Shown: one piece after another, positions 13,440 through 22,113 of the stretch | Layout: every line of letters starts with the position of its first letter | Position numbering within the stretch: position 1 is the stretch's first letter | NCBI GenBank assembly: GCA_018057825.1 | Contig: JAGPCY010000005.1 | Coordinates: forward strand, 248,001 to 312,000 | Direction of reading: 5' to 3' | DNA: 64,000 nt | DNA from: Kofleriaceae bacterium | GTDB taxonomy: Bacteria > Myxococcota_A > Polyangia > Haliangiales > Haliangiaceae | Translations under genes and position numbers: made by a program | Notes under the pieces: model-generated | The model's database searches: none | Told to the model about the DNA's origin: nothing | The model's input: only the letters and a program-made list of their open reading frames with translations

Positions 13440-13645
13440 TCGTCGCGTTGTGATCGTCGCGTTGTGATCGTCGCGATGTGATCGTCGCGATGTGATCGTC
13501 GCGTTGTGATCGTCGCGTTGTGATCGTCGCGATGTGATCGTCGCGATGTGATCGTCGCGTTGTGATCGTCGCGATGTGATCGTCGCGTTGTGATCGTCGC
13601 GATGTGATCGTCGCGTTGTGATCGTCGCGTTGTGATCGTCGCGAT
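13436..13645 (+). repeat. 14-bp tandem repeat, 15 copies
   Basis: Fifteen exact head-to-tail units GTGATCGTCGCGWT, where the only variable position is A or T. The order of that base is T,T,A,A,T,T,A,A,T,A,T,A,T,T,A, which itself suggests duplication of larger blocks. The stop codon of the pseudokinase gene (TGA 13437-13439) lies inside the first unit. The array fills the gap to the convergent dehydrogenase gene. Confidence 0.97.
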
Positions 13646-13666
13646 CGCCGTTGCGCGCTCCGAACC

Positions 13667-14650
13667 TCAGCGCGGCAGCTCGACCACCAGGCCGGTCGCG
13701 GTCGGTCGGTCGGCGCGCGCGGCCAACGCCGCGGAGAGCTCGGCGAGCGGGACCACGTCGACCAAGTCGGCCAGGGCCAGGTCGCCGCGGACCGCCAGGG
13801 CGGCCAGCTCCGGCAGCAGATCGGGGTGACAGCCGGCGACCCCGGCCATCGTGACCTCGCCGGCCAGGGCCACCTCGAGGGGCGCGAGCATCGGCCCGGT
13901 CGGCGCCGCGGCGACCACCACCGTCGCCCGCGGGTTGGCGACCCGCAGCGCGGCCTCGAGGTGACGGCCGTCGGTGACCAGGACCTTGCGCGGGCGCGGG
14001 TCGGCGCCGGCCGCGGCCAGCGCCTCCTCGATCGCCGCGGTGTGGATCGGGCATTGCCGCACGCCGAGCCGCGCGGCGGTCGCGGCGTCGTCGGTGGCGA
14101 CCACCGCCGTCGCCCCCTTGGCGGTCGCGATCGCCGCCGCGGCCCGGGCCCGCGCGCCGGCGCCGAGGATCACCACCGGATCGCGGGGGCCCAGGCTGGC
14201 CCGCGCGTAGAGGGCGTAGGCCCAGGCCAGCTCGGCGCCCAGGCCGGCAGCCGCGGGGCCGGGGAGGGCCAGGCCGCCGTCGAGCCGGACCAGCCAGCGC
14301 GCCCCCGCGGTGATCGCGGTGGCCAGGGCCCCGGGGCCGGTCACGCCGCGGTGGCTGCCAGCCGCGCACACCGCGACGCCGCCGCGGCGACAGCGCTCGC
14401 ACTCGCCGCAGCCCTCGAGGGCCGGGACCAGCACGCGAGCGCCGAGCCACTCGTCGGCCGCTGGGCCAACCGCGGTCACGGTGCCGACCGCGGCGGTGCC
14501 GGGCACCCGGCCGCGCGGCGTGGCGCTCACGTCGTCGAGAGCCACCGCCTCGACGGCGATCGCGACCCGACCTGGGCCCGGCGTGGCCTCGGCCAGCTCG
14601 ATCGGCGCGAGCTCGCCCGGCGCATCGCCGCGCCGCCACCCGGTCGCCAT
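13667..14650 (-). CDS. Zinc-type alcohol dehydrogenase-like protein (MDR superfamily)
   Basis: 327 residues from the ATG at 14650. GTAAVGTVTAVG, GARVLVPALEGCGECERC and a further Cys (VCAAGSHRG) match the N-terminal MDR domain with the structural-zinc Cys cluster C-x2-C-x2-C-x7-C. The nucleotide-binding loop is VVILGAGARARAAA, somewhat unlike the usual GxGxxG. Length is short for the family (usual 340-380). Substrate unknown. The upstream low-complexity gene ends in a 1-bp stop/start overlap (TGATG), so the two are one operon. It lies 4 kb before the microcompartment locus, but nothing links them except distance. Confidence 0.82.
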   Translation of the reverse strand: MATGWRRGDAPGELAPIELAEATPGPGRVAIAVEAVALDDVSATPRGRVPGTAAVGTVTAVGPAADEWLGARVLVPALEGCGECERCRRGGVAVCAAGSHRGVTGPGALATAITAGARWLVRLDGGLALPGPAAAGLGAELAWAYALYARASLGPRDPVVILGAGARARAAAAIATAKGATAVVATDDAATAARLGVRQCPIHTAAIEEALAAAGADPRPRKVLVTDGRHLEAALRVANPRATVVVAAAPTGPMLAPLEVALAGEVTMAGVAGCHPDLLPELAALAVRGDLALADLVDVVPLAELSAALAARADRPTATGLVVELPR

Positions 14651-15312
14651 CAGCGCTTCTTGCCGCCGCCGACGATCGTCGAGTCGTCGTCGCCGGGCTG
14701 GCCGGGCTGGCCCGGGGGCCGGTGGCTCGAGCCCCAGCCGTAGGCGGTCGCCGCGGTGGCCTCGGCCGGCCACTCGCGGGCCTCGGGCCACGCCGACGGC
14801 GGTGGCGGCGGTGCGGCCGTGGTCGGCACCGCGGCGAAGGCGTCCTCGGCGGTGGTCGAGGCCGCGCCGATATGGGTCGACTCGTCGACGTCGTCACCGA
14901 TCGTCCCACCGATCGAACCGCTGGCCGCGGCCGGCGGTCCGCCGAAGGTCATCGAGAAGTCGTTGCCCTCGTTGTCATACTCGTCGGCCGGCTCGAGGAG
15001 CTCGTCGACCTCGTCGAGGGTCTGGGCCGAGGGCGGCGGGGGCACGGCGGGGCTCGCGGCGATCGGCGGTGCAGCGATCGGCGGTGCAGCGATCGGTGCG
15101 GCGGCGATCGGCGGCGCGACGACCGGCGGGGCGCTCGGCGGCGGCGGCGGCGCGGCGCGCATCGCGGGCGGCGCTTGCGGGGGCGCCGTGCGCGGCGGCG
15201 TGAGCACCGCGGCCACCGACGGGGCGGCGGCGATCGGGGTCGCGCTGACCGGCAGGCCTTGGCGGATGCGCCAGCGCTCGAGCGCGGCGGCCAGCTCCGT
15301 ATACGGGATCAT
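14650..15312 (-). CDS. Low-complexity Pro/Ala-rich hypothetical protein
   Basis: 220 residues. A short ordered start (about 1-25, YTELAAALERWRIRQGLPV) is followed by a Pro/Ala-rich stretch with repeats of IAAPP type (about 65-85), an acidic segment (DEVDELLEPADEYDNEGND, about 100-118) and further Pro/Gly-rich sequence ending DDDSTIVGGGKKR. No domain recognised; probably largely disordered. The reading frame's GC3 pattern and its 1-bp overlap with the dehydrogenase gene argue that it is a real gene. The start is divergent from the secreted beta-rich protein, 59 bp away. Confidence 0.6.
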   Translation of the reverse strand: MIPYTELAAALERWRIRQGLPVSATPIAAAPSVAAVLTPPRTAPPQAPPAMRAAPPPPPSAPPVVAPPIAAAPIAAPPIAAPPIAASPAVPPPPSAQTLDEVDELLEPADEYDNEGNDFSMTFGGPPAAASGSIGGTIGDDVDESTHIGAASTTAEDAFAAVPTTAAPPPPPSAWPEAREWPAEATAATAYGWGSSHRPPGQPGQPGDDDSTIVGGGKKR

Positions 15313-15371
15313 GGCGGCGACGATACCACCGGGCGCTGGCGTTTGGGTCGACCTGGGGTACCCTCCCGGCG

Positions 15372-15959
15372 ATGCGCGTCCCTTCGCTCGCGGCCGGCCT
15401 CCTGGTCCTCGCCGGCGCGGTCGCTCACGCCGACGACGATCGCGGCGGCGCGCCCGGCCCGGTCTCGGACGACCCGCCGTTTCGCGTCAACCTCCGGATC
15501 GGCGGCGCCTCGACCGATCGCAACGGCATGCCGACGGTGTGCGGCGAGGTCCGGGTGTGGGGCGGCCTCGGCGTGGAGAGCTGCGGCACCGGCGCCCAGC
15601 TCTGGCACGACGGCGACGGCGCCGAGATGATGCACCTGCGCACGACCTTCGAGGTGGTGCACCGCGCGACCCCGGGCGGCGGTCGCCTGGGGCTGCGCGC
15701 TGGGCTCGGCTTCGCCGAGGTCTCGGTCGCCGCCGATCAGCTCGGCTTCCAGTTCGGCGCCCCTGACGCGACCAAGGCCTCGGCGGCCGGACCCGAGGCC
15801 TCGGTGTCGGCGCAGTGGACCCGGCCGCTGGCGGGCAAGGCCGAGGCCATCGCCACGTTCACGATCGGCTCGGCCTACGTCGACGGCGCGCCCGAGCTGG
15901 TCCTGCCGCGCGATCGGGTCCAGCCCTTCGCGTCGTTCGAGGTCGGCGTCGGCTGGTGA
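15372..15959 (+). CDS. Secreted beta-rich hypothetical protein
   Basis: 195 residues with a signal peptide (VPSLAAGLLVLAGAVAHA, cleavage after about residue 20). The mature chain alternates short beta-like strands (RVNLRIGGAS, GRLGLRAGLGFAEVSV, ASVSAQWTRPL, EAIATFTIGSAYV) and ends in an aromatic residue (FEVGVGW), a pattern seen in small outer-membrane barrels. Two Cys (VCGEV, ESCGTG) could pair. No named family. The gene is followed 28 bp later by pgeF. Confidence 0.6.
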   Translation: MRVPSLAAGLLVLAGAVAHADDDRGGAPGPVSDDPPFRVNLRIGGASTDRNGMPTVCGEVRVWGGLGVESCGTGAQLWHDGDGAEMMHLRTTFEVVHRATPGGGRLGLRAGLGFAEVSVAADQLGFQFGAPDATKASAAGPEASVSAQWTRPLAGKAEAIATFTIGSAYVDGAPELVLPRDRVQPFASFEVGVGW

Positions 15960-15987
15960 TCGTCCGAGCCGCGCGGTAAGAGTCGCC

Positions 15988-16746
15988 ATGGCCGACGACC
16001 TCCGCGTGCTGCGCTCGCCGGTGATCCCGCCCGGCTTCATCCACGGCTTCCCCGAGCGGACCGGCGGCGTGTCGACCGGCCTGCGGGCCTCGCTCAACCT
16101 GGGCAAGACCTGGGGCGACGATCCTGCGCTGGTCGACGCCAACCGCGCTCGGCTGGCGGCCCACGTCGGCTTCCCGGTCGAGGCCCTGCAGATGATGCGG
16201 CACGTCCACGGGACCGGGGTCTGGCGGGTCGGTGAGCCGGTGCCGGAGCCGCCCGAGTTCGACGCCCTGGTCTGCGCCGAGGTCGGGCCGGTCCTCACCA
16301 CCTTCGCCGCCGACTGCGTGCCGATCCTGTTCGCCGATCCGGTCGCCCGGGTGTGTGGCTCGGCCCACGCCGGCTGGCGCGGCACCGTGGCCGGCGTCGC
16401 GACCCGCGTGATCGACCGCATGGTCGAGCTCGGCAGTCGGCCGGCCGATGTCCGGGTCGCCCTCGGCCCGTCGATCGGGCCGTGCTGCTTCGAGGTCGGG
16501 CCCGAGGTGGTGGTCGCGTTCCGCGACCGCTTCGGCGACGCGCCCGGCCTGTTCGTCGCCGGGCCGCGCAAAGAGCACGTCGATCTCCGGGTCGCGCTGG
16601 CCGCCGGGCTGGTCGAGGCCGGGGTCGCGCGCGATCACCTCGACGCCGCGCCGCCGTGCACGCGGTGCGAGGCCACGCGGTTCTTCTCGTACCGTCGCGA
16701 CGGCCGCGACGGTGGCGTCCACATGGGCTTCATCGGCCTGGTGTGA
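15988..16746 (+). CDS. pgeF: Purine nucleoside phosphorylase, YfiH/PgeF (former polyphenol oxidase) family
   Basis: 252 residues, the usual length. FPERTGGVSTG marks the N terminus, and the zinc-binding site is complete: HVHG (His74), AADCVP (Cys110) and AHAGWRG (His127). The C-terminal CTRCEATRFFSYRRDGRDGG is also typical. These cytoplasmic enzymes have purine nucleoside phosphorylase/deaminase activity and a proposed editing role in peptidoglycan synthesis. Convergent with the TolC-like gene, 22 bp apart. Confidence 0.95.
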   Translation: MADDLRVLRSPVIPPGFIHGFPERTGGVSTGLRASLNLGKTWGDDPALVDANRARLAAHVGFPVEALQMMRHVHGTGVWRVGEPVPEPPEFDALVCAEVGPVLTTFAADCVPILFADPVARVCGSAHAGWRGTVAGVATRVIDRMVELGSRPADVRVALGPSIGPCCFEVGPEVVVAFRDRFGDAPGLFVAGPRKEHVDLRVALAAGLVEAGVARDHLDAAPPCTRCEATRFFSYRRDGRDGGVHMGFIGLV

Positions 16747-16768
16747 TCGCCGACGGCGCCGCGCGGGC

Positions 16769-18292
16769 CTACGGCCGCGCGACCTGGACGCCCAGCTCGG
16801 GCAGGAGGTCGCCGGTCAAGGCCGCGATCGTCGTCGCCGCCCGGTGCCACTCGATCTGCGCGCGGACCACGCGGAGCTGCGCCGCGCGCAGCTCGTCCTG
16901 GCGCGCCAGGACGTCGACGTTGCGCGACCGCCCGCTGGTCAGGCGGGCCTGCTCGGCGGCCAGGGCCTTGTCGGCCAAGGCCACGGTGCGCAGCGCCAGG
17001 GCGTGGCGTCGCTCGGCCGCGGTCACCGCGATCAGGGCCCGGCCCAGCGCGGCCCGGAGCTGACGGCGCACGCCGTCGGCGTCGATCTTCACCTGCTCGC
17101 GCCGCGCCCGCGCGGTGCGGGCCACGGTCTTGGCCGCGACCTCGCCCCAGGTCGTGCGATAGGACAGGGCGACCGCCGCGGTGAAGTCCTCGAAGGTCAC
17201 CAGGTTGACCGCGGCCTCGCCGGGATCGTCGGCGGTGCCCGACGGGCCCAGCGCCACCGACAGGTCGAGCGACGGCAAGACCCCGCGCTCCGAGACCTCG
17301 ACGTCGATCGTGGCCCCAGCCTCGAGCACCCGCAGCCGGGCCAGCTCGGGGCTCGAGCGCTCGGCCGCCGCGAACAACGCTCCGGCGTCCCAGGTCCGCG
17401 CCGGCAGGTCGAGCGCGTCGACGTTGGTCGCCAAGAGCAGCTCGCCGGGGCCGATCGGCAGGTTGGCGGTGGCGCGCAGCGCGACCGCGCGCTCGACCAC
17501 CTGCAGCTCCCCGTTCAGGATCTCCTCGTCGCGGGTGGCGATGGCCTGCTCGATCGAGATCCGCTCGGCGGGCGCGACGCCGCCGGCGGCGATGCCGGCG
17601 TCGGTGACCCGCAGCCGCTCGCGGGCCAGGGCCAGGCTGTCCTTGCGGATCGCCAGCTCGCGCTCGGCCGCGACCAGATCGAAGTAGGCGAGGACGACGT
17701 CGCGCACCAGGGTCTGGGCCGCGGCGTCGGTCGCGACCGCGGTGGCGTCGCGCTCGAGCTGGGCCGCGCGGATGGCGGCCTTGACGTCGGCGTCGCCGCG
17801 GCCGCGCAAGAGCGGCTGGGTCAGGTTGGCCGTGATGGCCTCGGTGTAGGCCGCTTCGCTGCCCAGGGAGGTCCGCGAATCCTGCCAGCCGGCCTCGACG
17901 TGGAGCCCGGCGGTGCCGCCGGTCGGCAGCCGCCGCGACAGGTCGCCCGACAAGGTCACGGCGCGGCTGCGGTTGACGAAGCCGCCCCCCGACCGCGTCG
18001 AGGCGTCGAGGTCGGCGCCGACGCCCCAGGCGTCCCAGGTCCGGGCGCGGGCGATCGCGGCGTCGGCGATCGCGGCGTCGACCTTGATCCGGGCCAGCGT
18101 CGGATCGGCGCGCAGCGCGCGGTCGAGGAGCTCCGACAACGCGATCGGCTCGGCCGGGCCGGTGAGGACCCCGACCAGCGACGGCGTCTCGCCGCCGCCG
18201 TCGGCGGCGACCAGGGCGGCCCCGAGCGGGCCGGCGCTGGCGGGGGAGGCGACCGCACATGCGGCGCCGAGCGCGACGACCAAGCGTGACAT
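16769..18292 (-). CDS. TolC-family outer-membrane efflux protein
   Basis: 507 residues from the ATG at 18292, beginning with a signal peptide ([18 protein letters not shown]). The frame is open for 24 more codons upstream but the chosen start gives the canonical signal. The repeated OEP pattern is visible: [51 protein letters not shown] in the first half and [19 protein letters not shown] and [19 protein letters not shown] in the second, i.e. long helices alternating with strand pairs. It should form a trimeric outer-membrane channel. No inner-membrane pump or adaptor gene is adjacent, so its partner is unknown. Confidence 0.88.
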   Translation of the reverse strand: MSRLVVALGAACAVASPASAGPLGAALVAADGGGETPSLVGVLTGPAEPIALSELLDRALRADPTLARIKVDAAIADAAIARARTWDAWGVGADLDASTRSGGGFVNRSRAVTLSGDLSRRLPTGGTAGLHVEAGWQDSRTSLGSEAAYTEAITANLTQPLLRGRGDADVKAAIRAAQLERDATAVATDAAAQTLVRDVVLAYFDLVAAERELAIRKDSLALARERLRVTDAGIAAGGVAPAERISIEQAIATRDEEILNGELQVVERAVALRATANLPIGPGELLLATNVDALDLPARTWDAGALFAAAERSSPELARLRVLEAGATIDVEVSERGVLPSLDLSVALGPSGTADDPGEAAVNLVTFEDFTAAVALSYRTTWGEVAAKTVARTARARREQVKIDADGVRRQLRAALGRALIAVTAAERRHALALRTVALADKALAAEQARLTSGRSRNVDVLARQDELRAAQLRVVRAQIEWHRAATTIAALTGDLLPELGVQVARP

Positions 18293-18421
18293 CGGGCGGC
18301 TACCATGGGAGGGCATCGATGGGCTGTCAACCGACCGTGGCGCCGCGGTGTTCCGCGCGCGCAATTCGCGCCGGGCGCGTTGCCAACCCGCCGACCGCGC
18401 GTGATAGGGTCGTCGAACGCG

Positions 18422-19060
18422 ATGGCGACGGTCCTCCGCACCTACTGTTTCCTCGACGCGCTCCAGCCGCAGCTCGCGACCTTCATCGCGAAGACCGCGC
18501 GCGGGTTCCTGCCGGTGCCCGGCCAGGCCTCGCTATGGGTCGAGATCGCGCCGGGGATCGCCATCAACCAGGTGACCGACGCCGCCCTGAAGGCGACCCG
18601 GGTCCAGCCCGCGGTCCAGGTCGTCGAGCGCGCCTACGGCCTCCTCGAGATCCACGATCACGATCAGGGCGAGGTCCTGTCGGCGGGCACCACCGTGCTC
18701 AAGCACCTCGGCGTCGGCGAGGCCGATCGGCTCAAGCCCAAGGTCCTCACCAACCAGATCATCCGCGGGGTCGAGGCCTACCAGACCCAGATCATCAACC
18801 GCACCTCCCAGGGCATGATGATCCTCCCCGGCCAGTCGCTGTTCATCCTCGAGTGCGAGCCGGCCGGCTACGTGGTCCTGGCCGCCAACGAGGCCGAGAA
18901 GGCCGCCCAGGTGTCCCTGGTCAACGTCACGCCCTACGGCGCCTTCGGCCGCCTCTACATGTCGGGCCCCGAGGCCGAGATCGACGCCGCGGCGGCCGCG
19001 GCGATCGGCGCGATCAACAGTGTTACCGGTAAGGCTACGGAGAAGTTCGTAGATAAATGA
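18422..19060 (+). CDS. Tandem-domain microcompartment shell protein (BMC-T)
   Basis: 212 residues from the ATG at 18422. Two BMC folds in tandem: the first around [18 protein letters not shown] ... [19 protein letters not shown] and [11 protein letters not shown], the second around [17 protein letters not shown] ... [23 protein letters not shown] and [11 protein letters not shown]. It closely resembles, from memory, one of the BMC-T trimers of the Haliangium ochraceum shell. Trimers form pseudohexameric facets that may gate metabolites. It is the first gene of the shell locus and is separated from the others by 390 bp of two-hairpin repeats. Confidence 0.9.
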   Translation: MATVLRTYCFLDALQPQLATFIAKTARGFLPVPGQASLWVEIAPGIAINQVTDAALKATRVQPAVQVVERAYGLLEIHDHDQGEVLSAGTTVLKHLGVGEADRLKPKVLTNQIIRGVEAYQTQIINRTSQGMMILPGQSLFILECEPAGYVVLAANEAEKAAQVSLVNVTPYGAFGRLYMSGPEAEIDAAAAAAIGAINSVTGKATEKFVDK

Positions 19061-19450
19061 AGAGGGTTTTTCGCAAAAAACCTCCCCCGGCTGAGACCCT
19101 CAGAGGGTTTTTCGCAAAAACCCTCCCCCGGCATTCGCCGGGGCCCCCTCCCAAAACGGCCCAGATCCCGACCCCGACCCCTGACCTTGAGAGGGTCTTT
19201 CGCAAAAACCCTCCCCCGGCATTCGCCGGGGCCCCCTCCCAAAACGGCCCCGACCCCGACCCCGACCCCTGACCTTGAGAGGGTTTTTCGCAAAAACCCT
19301 CCCCCGGCATTCGCCGGGGCCCCCGCCCAAAACGGCCCAGAACGTTCAGCGAAGGGCTGCGAAGAAACCCGGGCCCTTCCCAAGAAGCAGCCCGGTACTA
19401 CTCCGGGCGATACGATTCGAAACGAAGTAACGCTGCTCTAGGAGAACACG
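19061..19450 (+). repeat. Array of two-hairpin elements between BMC-T and BMC-H
   Basis: One truncated copy (19063-19092) and three full copies (19102-19157, 19190-19245, 19277-19332), period about 88 bp. Each full copy has stem 1 AGGGTTTTT/AAAAACCCT with loop CGC (the second copy has one T to C change in the arm), then stem 2 CCCCGGC/GCCGGGG with loop ATTC, then CCCCC, a CCCAAAACGGCCC-like spacer and a short (CCCCGA) run before the next copy. The first copy begins 2 bp after the BMC-T stop. The remaining bases to BMC-H (about 19333-19440) show no repeat; AGGAGA at 19440-19445 is the BMC-H ribosome site. Confidence 0.95.
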
Positions 19451-19744
<294 letters not shown>

Positions 19745-19750
19745 CCGGCG

Positions 19751-20047
19751 ATGGTCCTCGGCAAGGTCATCGGCACGCTGGTCGCGTCGAAGAAGGAGCC
19801 GACCCTCGAGGGGGTCAAGCTCCTGATCGTGCGCGCCTGCGACGTCGACGGTGGCGACCTCCCCAAGGGGTCGATCGTGATCGCGGTCGACGCCGTCGGC
19901 GCCGGCGTCGGCGAGGTGGTGCTGTACTGCTCCGGCAGCTCGGCCCGCCAGACCCAGGTCACGCAGAACCGACCGGTCGACGCCACCATCATGGCCATCG
20001 TCGACGAGATCACGGTCGGCGACGATCGCCGCTTCGTGAAGAGCTGA
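19751..20047 (+). CDS. Pentameric vertex shell protein (BMC-P, EutN/CcmL family)
   Basis: 98 residues. [25 protein letters not shown] at the start and [22 protein letters not shown] plus [11 protein letters not shown] are the EutN/CcmL signatures. Five copies cap each shell vertex. It is tightly placed between BMC-H and the aldehyde dehydrogenase gene (8 bp before the latter). Only one BMC-P is present here, whereas some shells use several. Confidence 0.97.
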   Translation: MVLGKVIGTLVASKKEPTLEGVKLLIVRACDVDGGDLPKGSIVIAVDAVGAGVGEVVLYCSGSSARQTQVTQNRPVDATIMAIVDEITVGDDRRFVKS

Positions 20048-20054
20048 GGTCGCC

Positions 20055-21509
20055 ATGGCGATGCTCGACGACGCCCGCATCGAGGAGATCGTCCGCCGCG
20101 TGGTCGAGCGCCTGGGCGCAGGCCCGAGCGCGGCGCCGGCGCGCCCGGCCCCGGTCCCCGACGGCGGCGGCAAGAAGGCTGGCCCCAACATCCCGCGCGG
20201 GACCCTCGGGGTGTTCGCCGACGCTGACGCCGCGGTCAAGGCGGCGCGCCGCGGCTTCGAGGCCAACGAGCGCTTGCCGGTCTCGGTCCGCGCCAAGATG
20301 GTCGCGGCGATGCGCCAGGTCACCCTGGCCAACCTCGAGGCGCTGTCGCGCTTCGCGGTCGAGGAGACCGGCCTGGGCCGCTACGAGGACAAGCTCAACA
20401 AGAACCGCCTGGTCGCCGACAAGACCCCGGGCGTCGAGATCCTCCGACCCGCCGCCTACACCGGCGACGATGGCCTGATGCTGACCGAGCGGGCGCCCTA
20501 CGGCGTGATCCTCGCGGTCACGCCGACGACCAACCCGACCGAGACGATCCTGTGCAACGCGATCGGCATGGTCGCCGGTGGCAACGCGGTGGTCTTCAAC
20601 GTCCACCCGTCGGCGGCGCGGGTCTCGAACTGGTTCGTACACCTGCTCAACGAGGCGATCGTCGGCGCGGGCGGACCGCGCGACTGCGTGACCTCGGTCG
20701 AGCAGCCGACGATCGACAGCGCGCAGATCTTGATGAAGCACCCGCTGGTCCGGCTGGTGGTCGTCACCGGCGGGCCGGCGGTGGTCAAGCAGGCGATGAA
20801 CTCGGGCAAGAAGGTCATCGCCGCCGGCCCCGGCAACCCGCCGGCGGTGGTCGACGACACCGCCAACCTGGAGAAGGCGGCCGACGCCATCGTCCGCGGC
20901 GCCTCGCTCGACAACAACATCGTCTGCATCGCCGAGAAGGAGATCATCGCGGTCGACTCGATCGCGAAGGAGCTCGTCCGGCACCTCGAGCGCAAGGGCG
21001 CGCTGGTCCTCGACGCGCGCCAGATCAAGGACGTCGAGAAGGTGGTCCTCGACGGCGATCACGTCAACAAGGACTGGGTCGGCAAGGACGCCGGGGTGAT
21101 CGCCGCGGCCGCGGGCATCCGCGGCCACGGCCACGATCTGAAGATCCTCCTGGCCGAGGTCGACGAGCAGCACCCCTTCGTCCAGCACGAGCTCTTGACC
21201 CCGGTGATCGGGCTGGTCCGGGCCAAGGACATCGCCGACGCGATCGCCATGGGCCTGCGGGTCGAGCACGGCTTCCACCACACCGCGACCTTGCAGTCGA
21301 CCAACATCGACAACATGGCGGCGATGGCGCGGGTGTGTAACTGCAGCATCTTCGTCAAGAACGACGCCTCCTACGCCGGCCTGGGCCTGGGCGGCGAGGG
21401 CTACACCTCGTTCACGATCGCCAGCCCGACCGGCGAGGGCCTGACCACCGCGGTGCACTTCACCCGCGAGCGGCGCTGCACCCTCAAAGAGGCGTTCCGG
21501 TTCGTGTGA
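20055..21509 (+). CDS. Microcompartment aldehyde dehydrogenase (CoA-acylating type, EutE/PduP-like)
   Basis: 484 residues. An amphipathic N-terminal helix (about 3-20, [18 protein letters not shown]) followed by a Pro/Ala linker looks like an encapsulation peptide that targets enzymes into shells. The body has [17 protein letters not shown], the catalytic Cys291 in [30 protein letters not shown] and the C-terminal [19 protein letters not shown] block of the PduP/EutE branch. It should oxidise an aldehyde to acyl-CoA with NAD. It is the only enzyme encoded within the shell locus. The stop overlaps the GTG of the next shell gene by 4 bp. Confidence 0.93.
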   Translation: MAMLDDARIEEIVRRVVERLGAGPSAAPARPAPVPDGGGKKAGPNIPRGTLGVFADADAAVKAARRGFEANERLPVSVRAKMVAAMRQVTLANLEALSRFAVEETGLGRYEDKLNKNRLVADKTPGVEILRPAAYTGDDGLMLTERAPYGVILAVTPTTNPTETILCNAIGMVAGGNAVVFNVHPSAARVSNWFVHLLNEAIVGAGGPRDCVTSVEQPTIDSAQILMKHPLVRLVVVTGGPAVVKQAMNSGKKVIAAGPGNPPAVVDDTANLEKAADAIVRGASLDNNIVCIAEKEIIAVDSIAKELVRHLERKGALVLDARQIKDVEKVVLDGDHVNKDWVGKDAGVIAAAAGIRGHGHDLKILLAEVDEQHPFVQHELLTPVIGLVRAKDIADAIAMGLRVEHGFHHTATLQSTNIDNMAAMARVCNCSIFVKNDASYAGLGLGGEGYTSFTIASPTGEGLTTAVHFTRERRCTLKEAFRFV

Positions 21510-22105
21510 CCACGCCCGCGTCGCCCGCGGTGTCGTCGGGCCCGGCCCTGGGTCTCCTCGAGCTGACCACGATCGCCCGCGGCGTGGTGGTCGCCGACGC
21601 CATGCTCAAGCGCTCGCCGGCGGCGCTCCTCAGCTCGCGCACGCTGTCGGGCGGCAAGCACCTGGTGATCGTCACCGGTGGGGTCGCGGAGGTCGAGGAG
21701 GCGATGGCCGCTGGGCGCGACGCCGCCGGCGATCGCCTGCGCGATCGGCTGGAGTTGCCCTACGCCGACCCCCAGCTCTGGCCCATGCTCGCGCCCGGTG
21801 GCGTCGTGGTGCCGGCTGACTGGGCCGACGACCCGGACGCCGAGGCGGTGGCGATCGTCGAGACCCAGACGGTGTGCGCGGCCCTGGCCGCCGCCGACGC
21901 CGCGTGCAAGGCCGCCGAGGTCATCGTGCGCGACGTCCGCCTGGCGGTCGACCTCCACGGCAAGGCCTACTTCACGATGACCGGCGCGCTGTCGGCGATC
22001 GACGCCGCGGCCCTGGCCGCCGCCGAGGCCGCGGGCGATCGCCTGGTCGAGCTCGAGCGCATCGCCCAGCCAGCGCCCGAGCTGCGCGGCCGGCTGTTTC
22101 GCTAG
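21506..22105 (+). CDS. Second tandem-domain shell protein (BMC-T)
   Basis: 199 residues, GTG start overlapping the dehydrogenase stop (GTGA). The two BMC domains begin GLLELTTIARGVVVADAMLKRSP and VAIVETQTVCAALAAADAACKAA, the second followed by DVRLAVDLHGKAYFTMTGALSAIDAA. The C-terminal ELRGRLFR tail and overall sequence resemble, from memory, the BMC-T1 trimer of the Haliangium ochraceum shell. Last plus-strand gene of the locus; 8 bp downstream a convergent gene ends. Confidence 0.92.
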   Translation: MTTPASPAVSSGPALGLLELTTIARGVVVADAMLKRSPAALLSSRTLSGGKHLVIVTGGVAEVEEAMAAGRDAAGDRLRDRLELPYADPQLWPMLAPGGVVVPADWADDPDAEAVAIVETQTVCAALAAADAACKAAEVIVRDVRLAVDLHGKAYFTMTGALSAIDAAALAAAEAAGDRLVELERIAQPAPELRGRLFR

Positions 22106-22113
22106 CAGCGACG

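Noticed and set aside
13667-14650. Dehydrogenase as the cofactor-recycling enzyme of the microcompartment
   Set aside because: It is 4 kb away on the other strand, lacks an encapsulation-like helix and is in an operon with an unrelated low-complexity gene.
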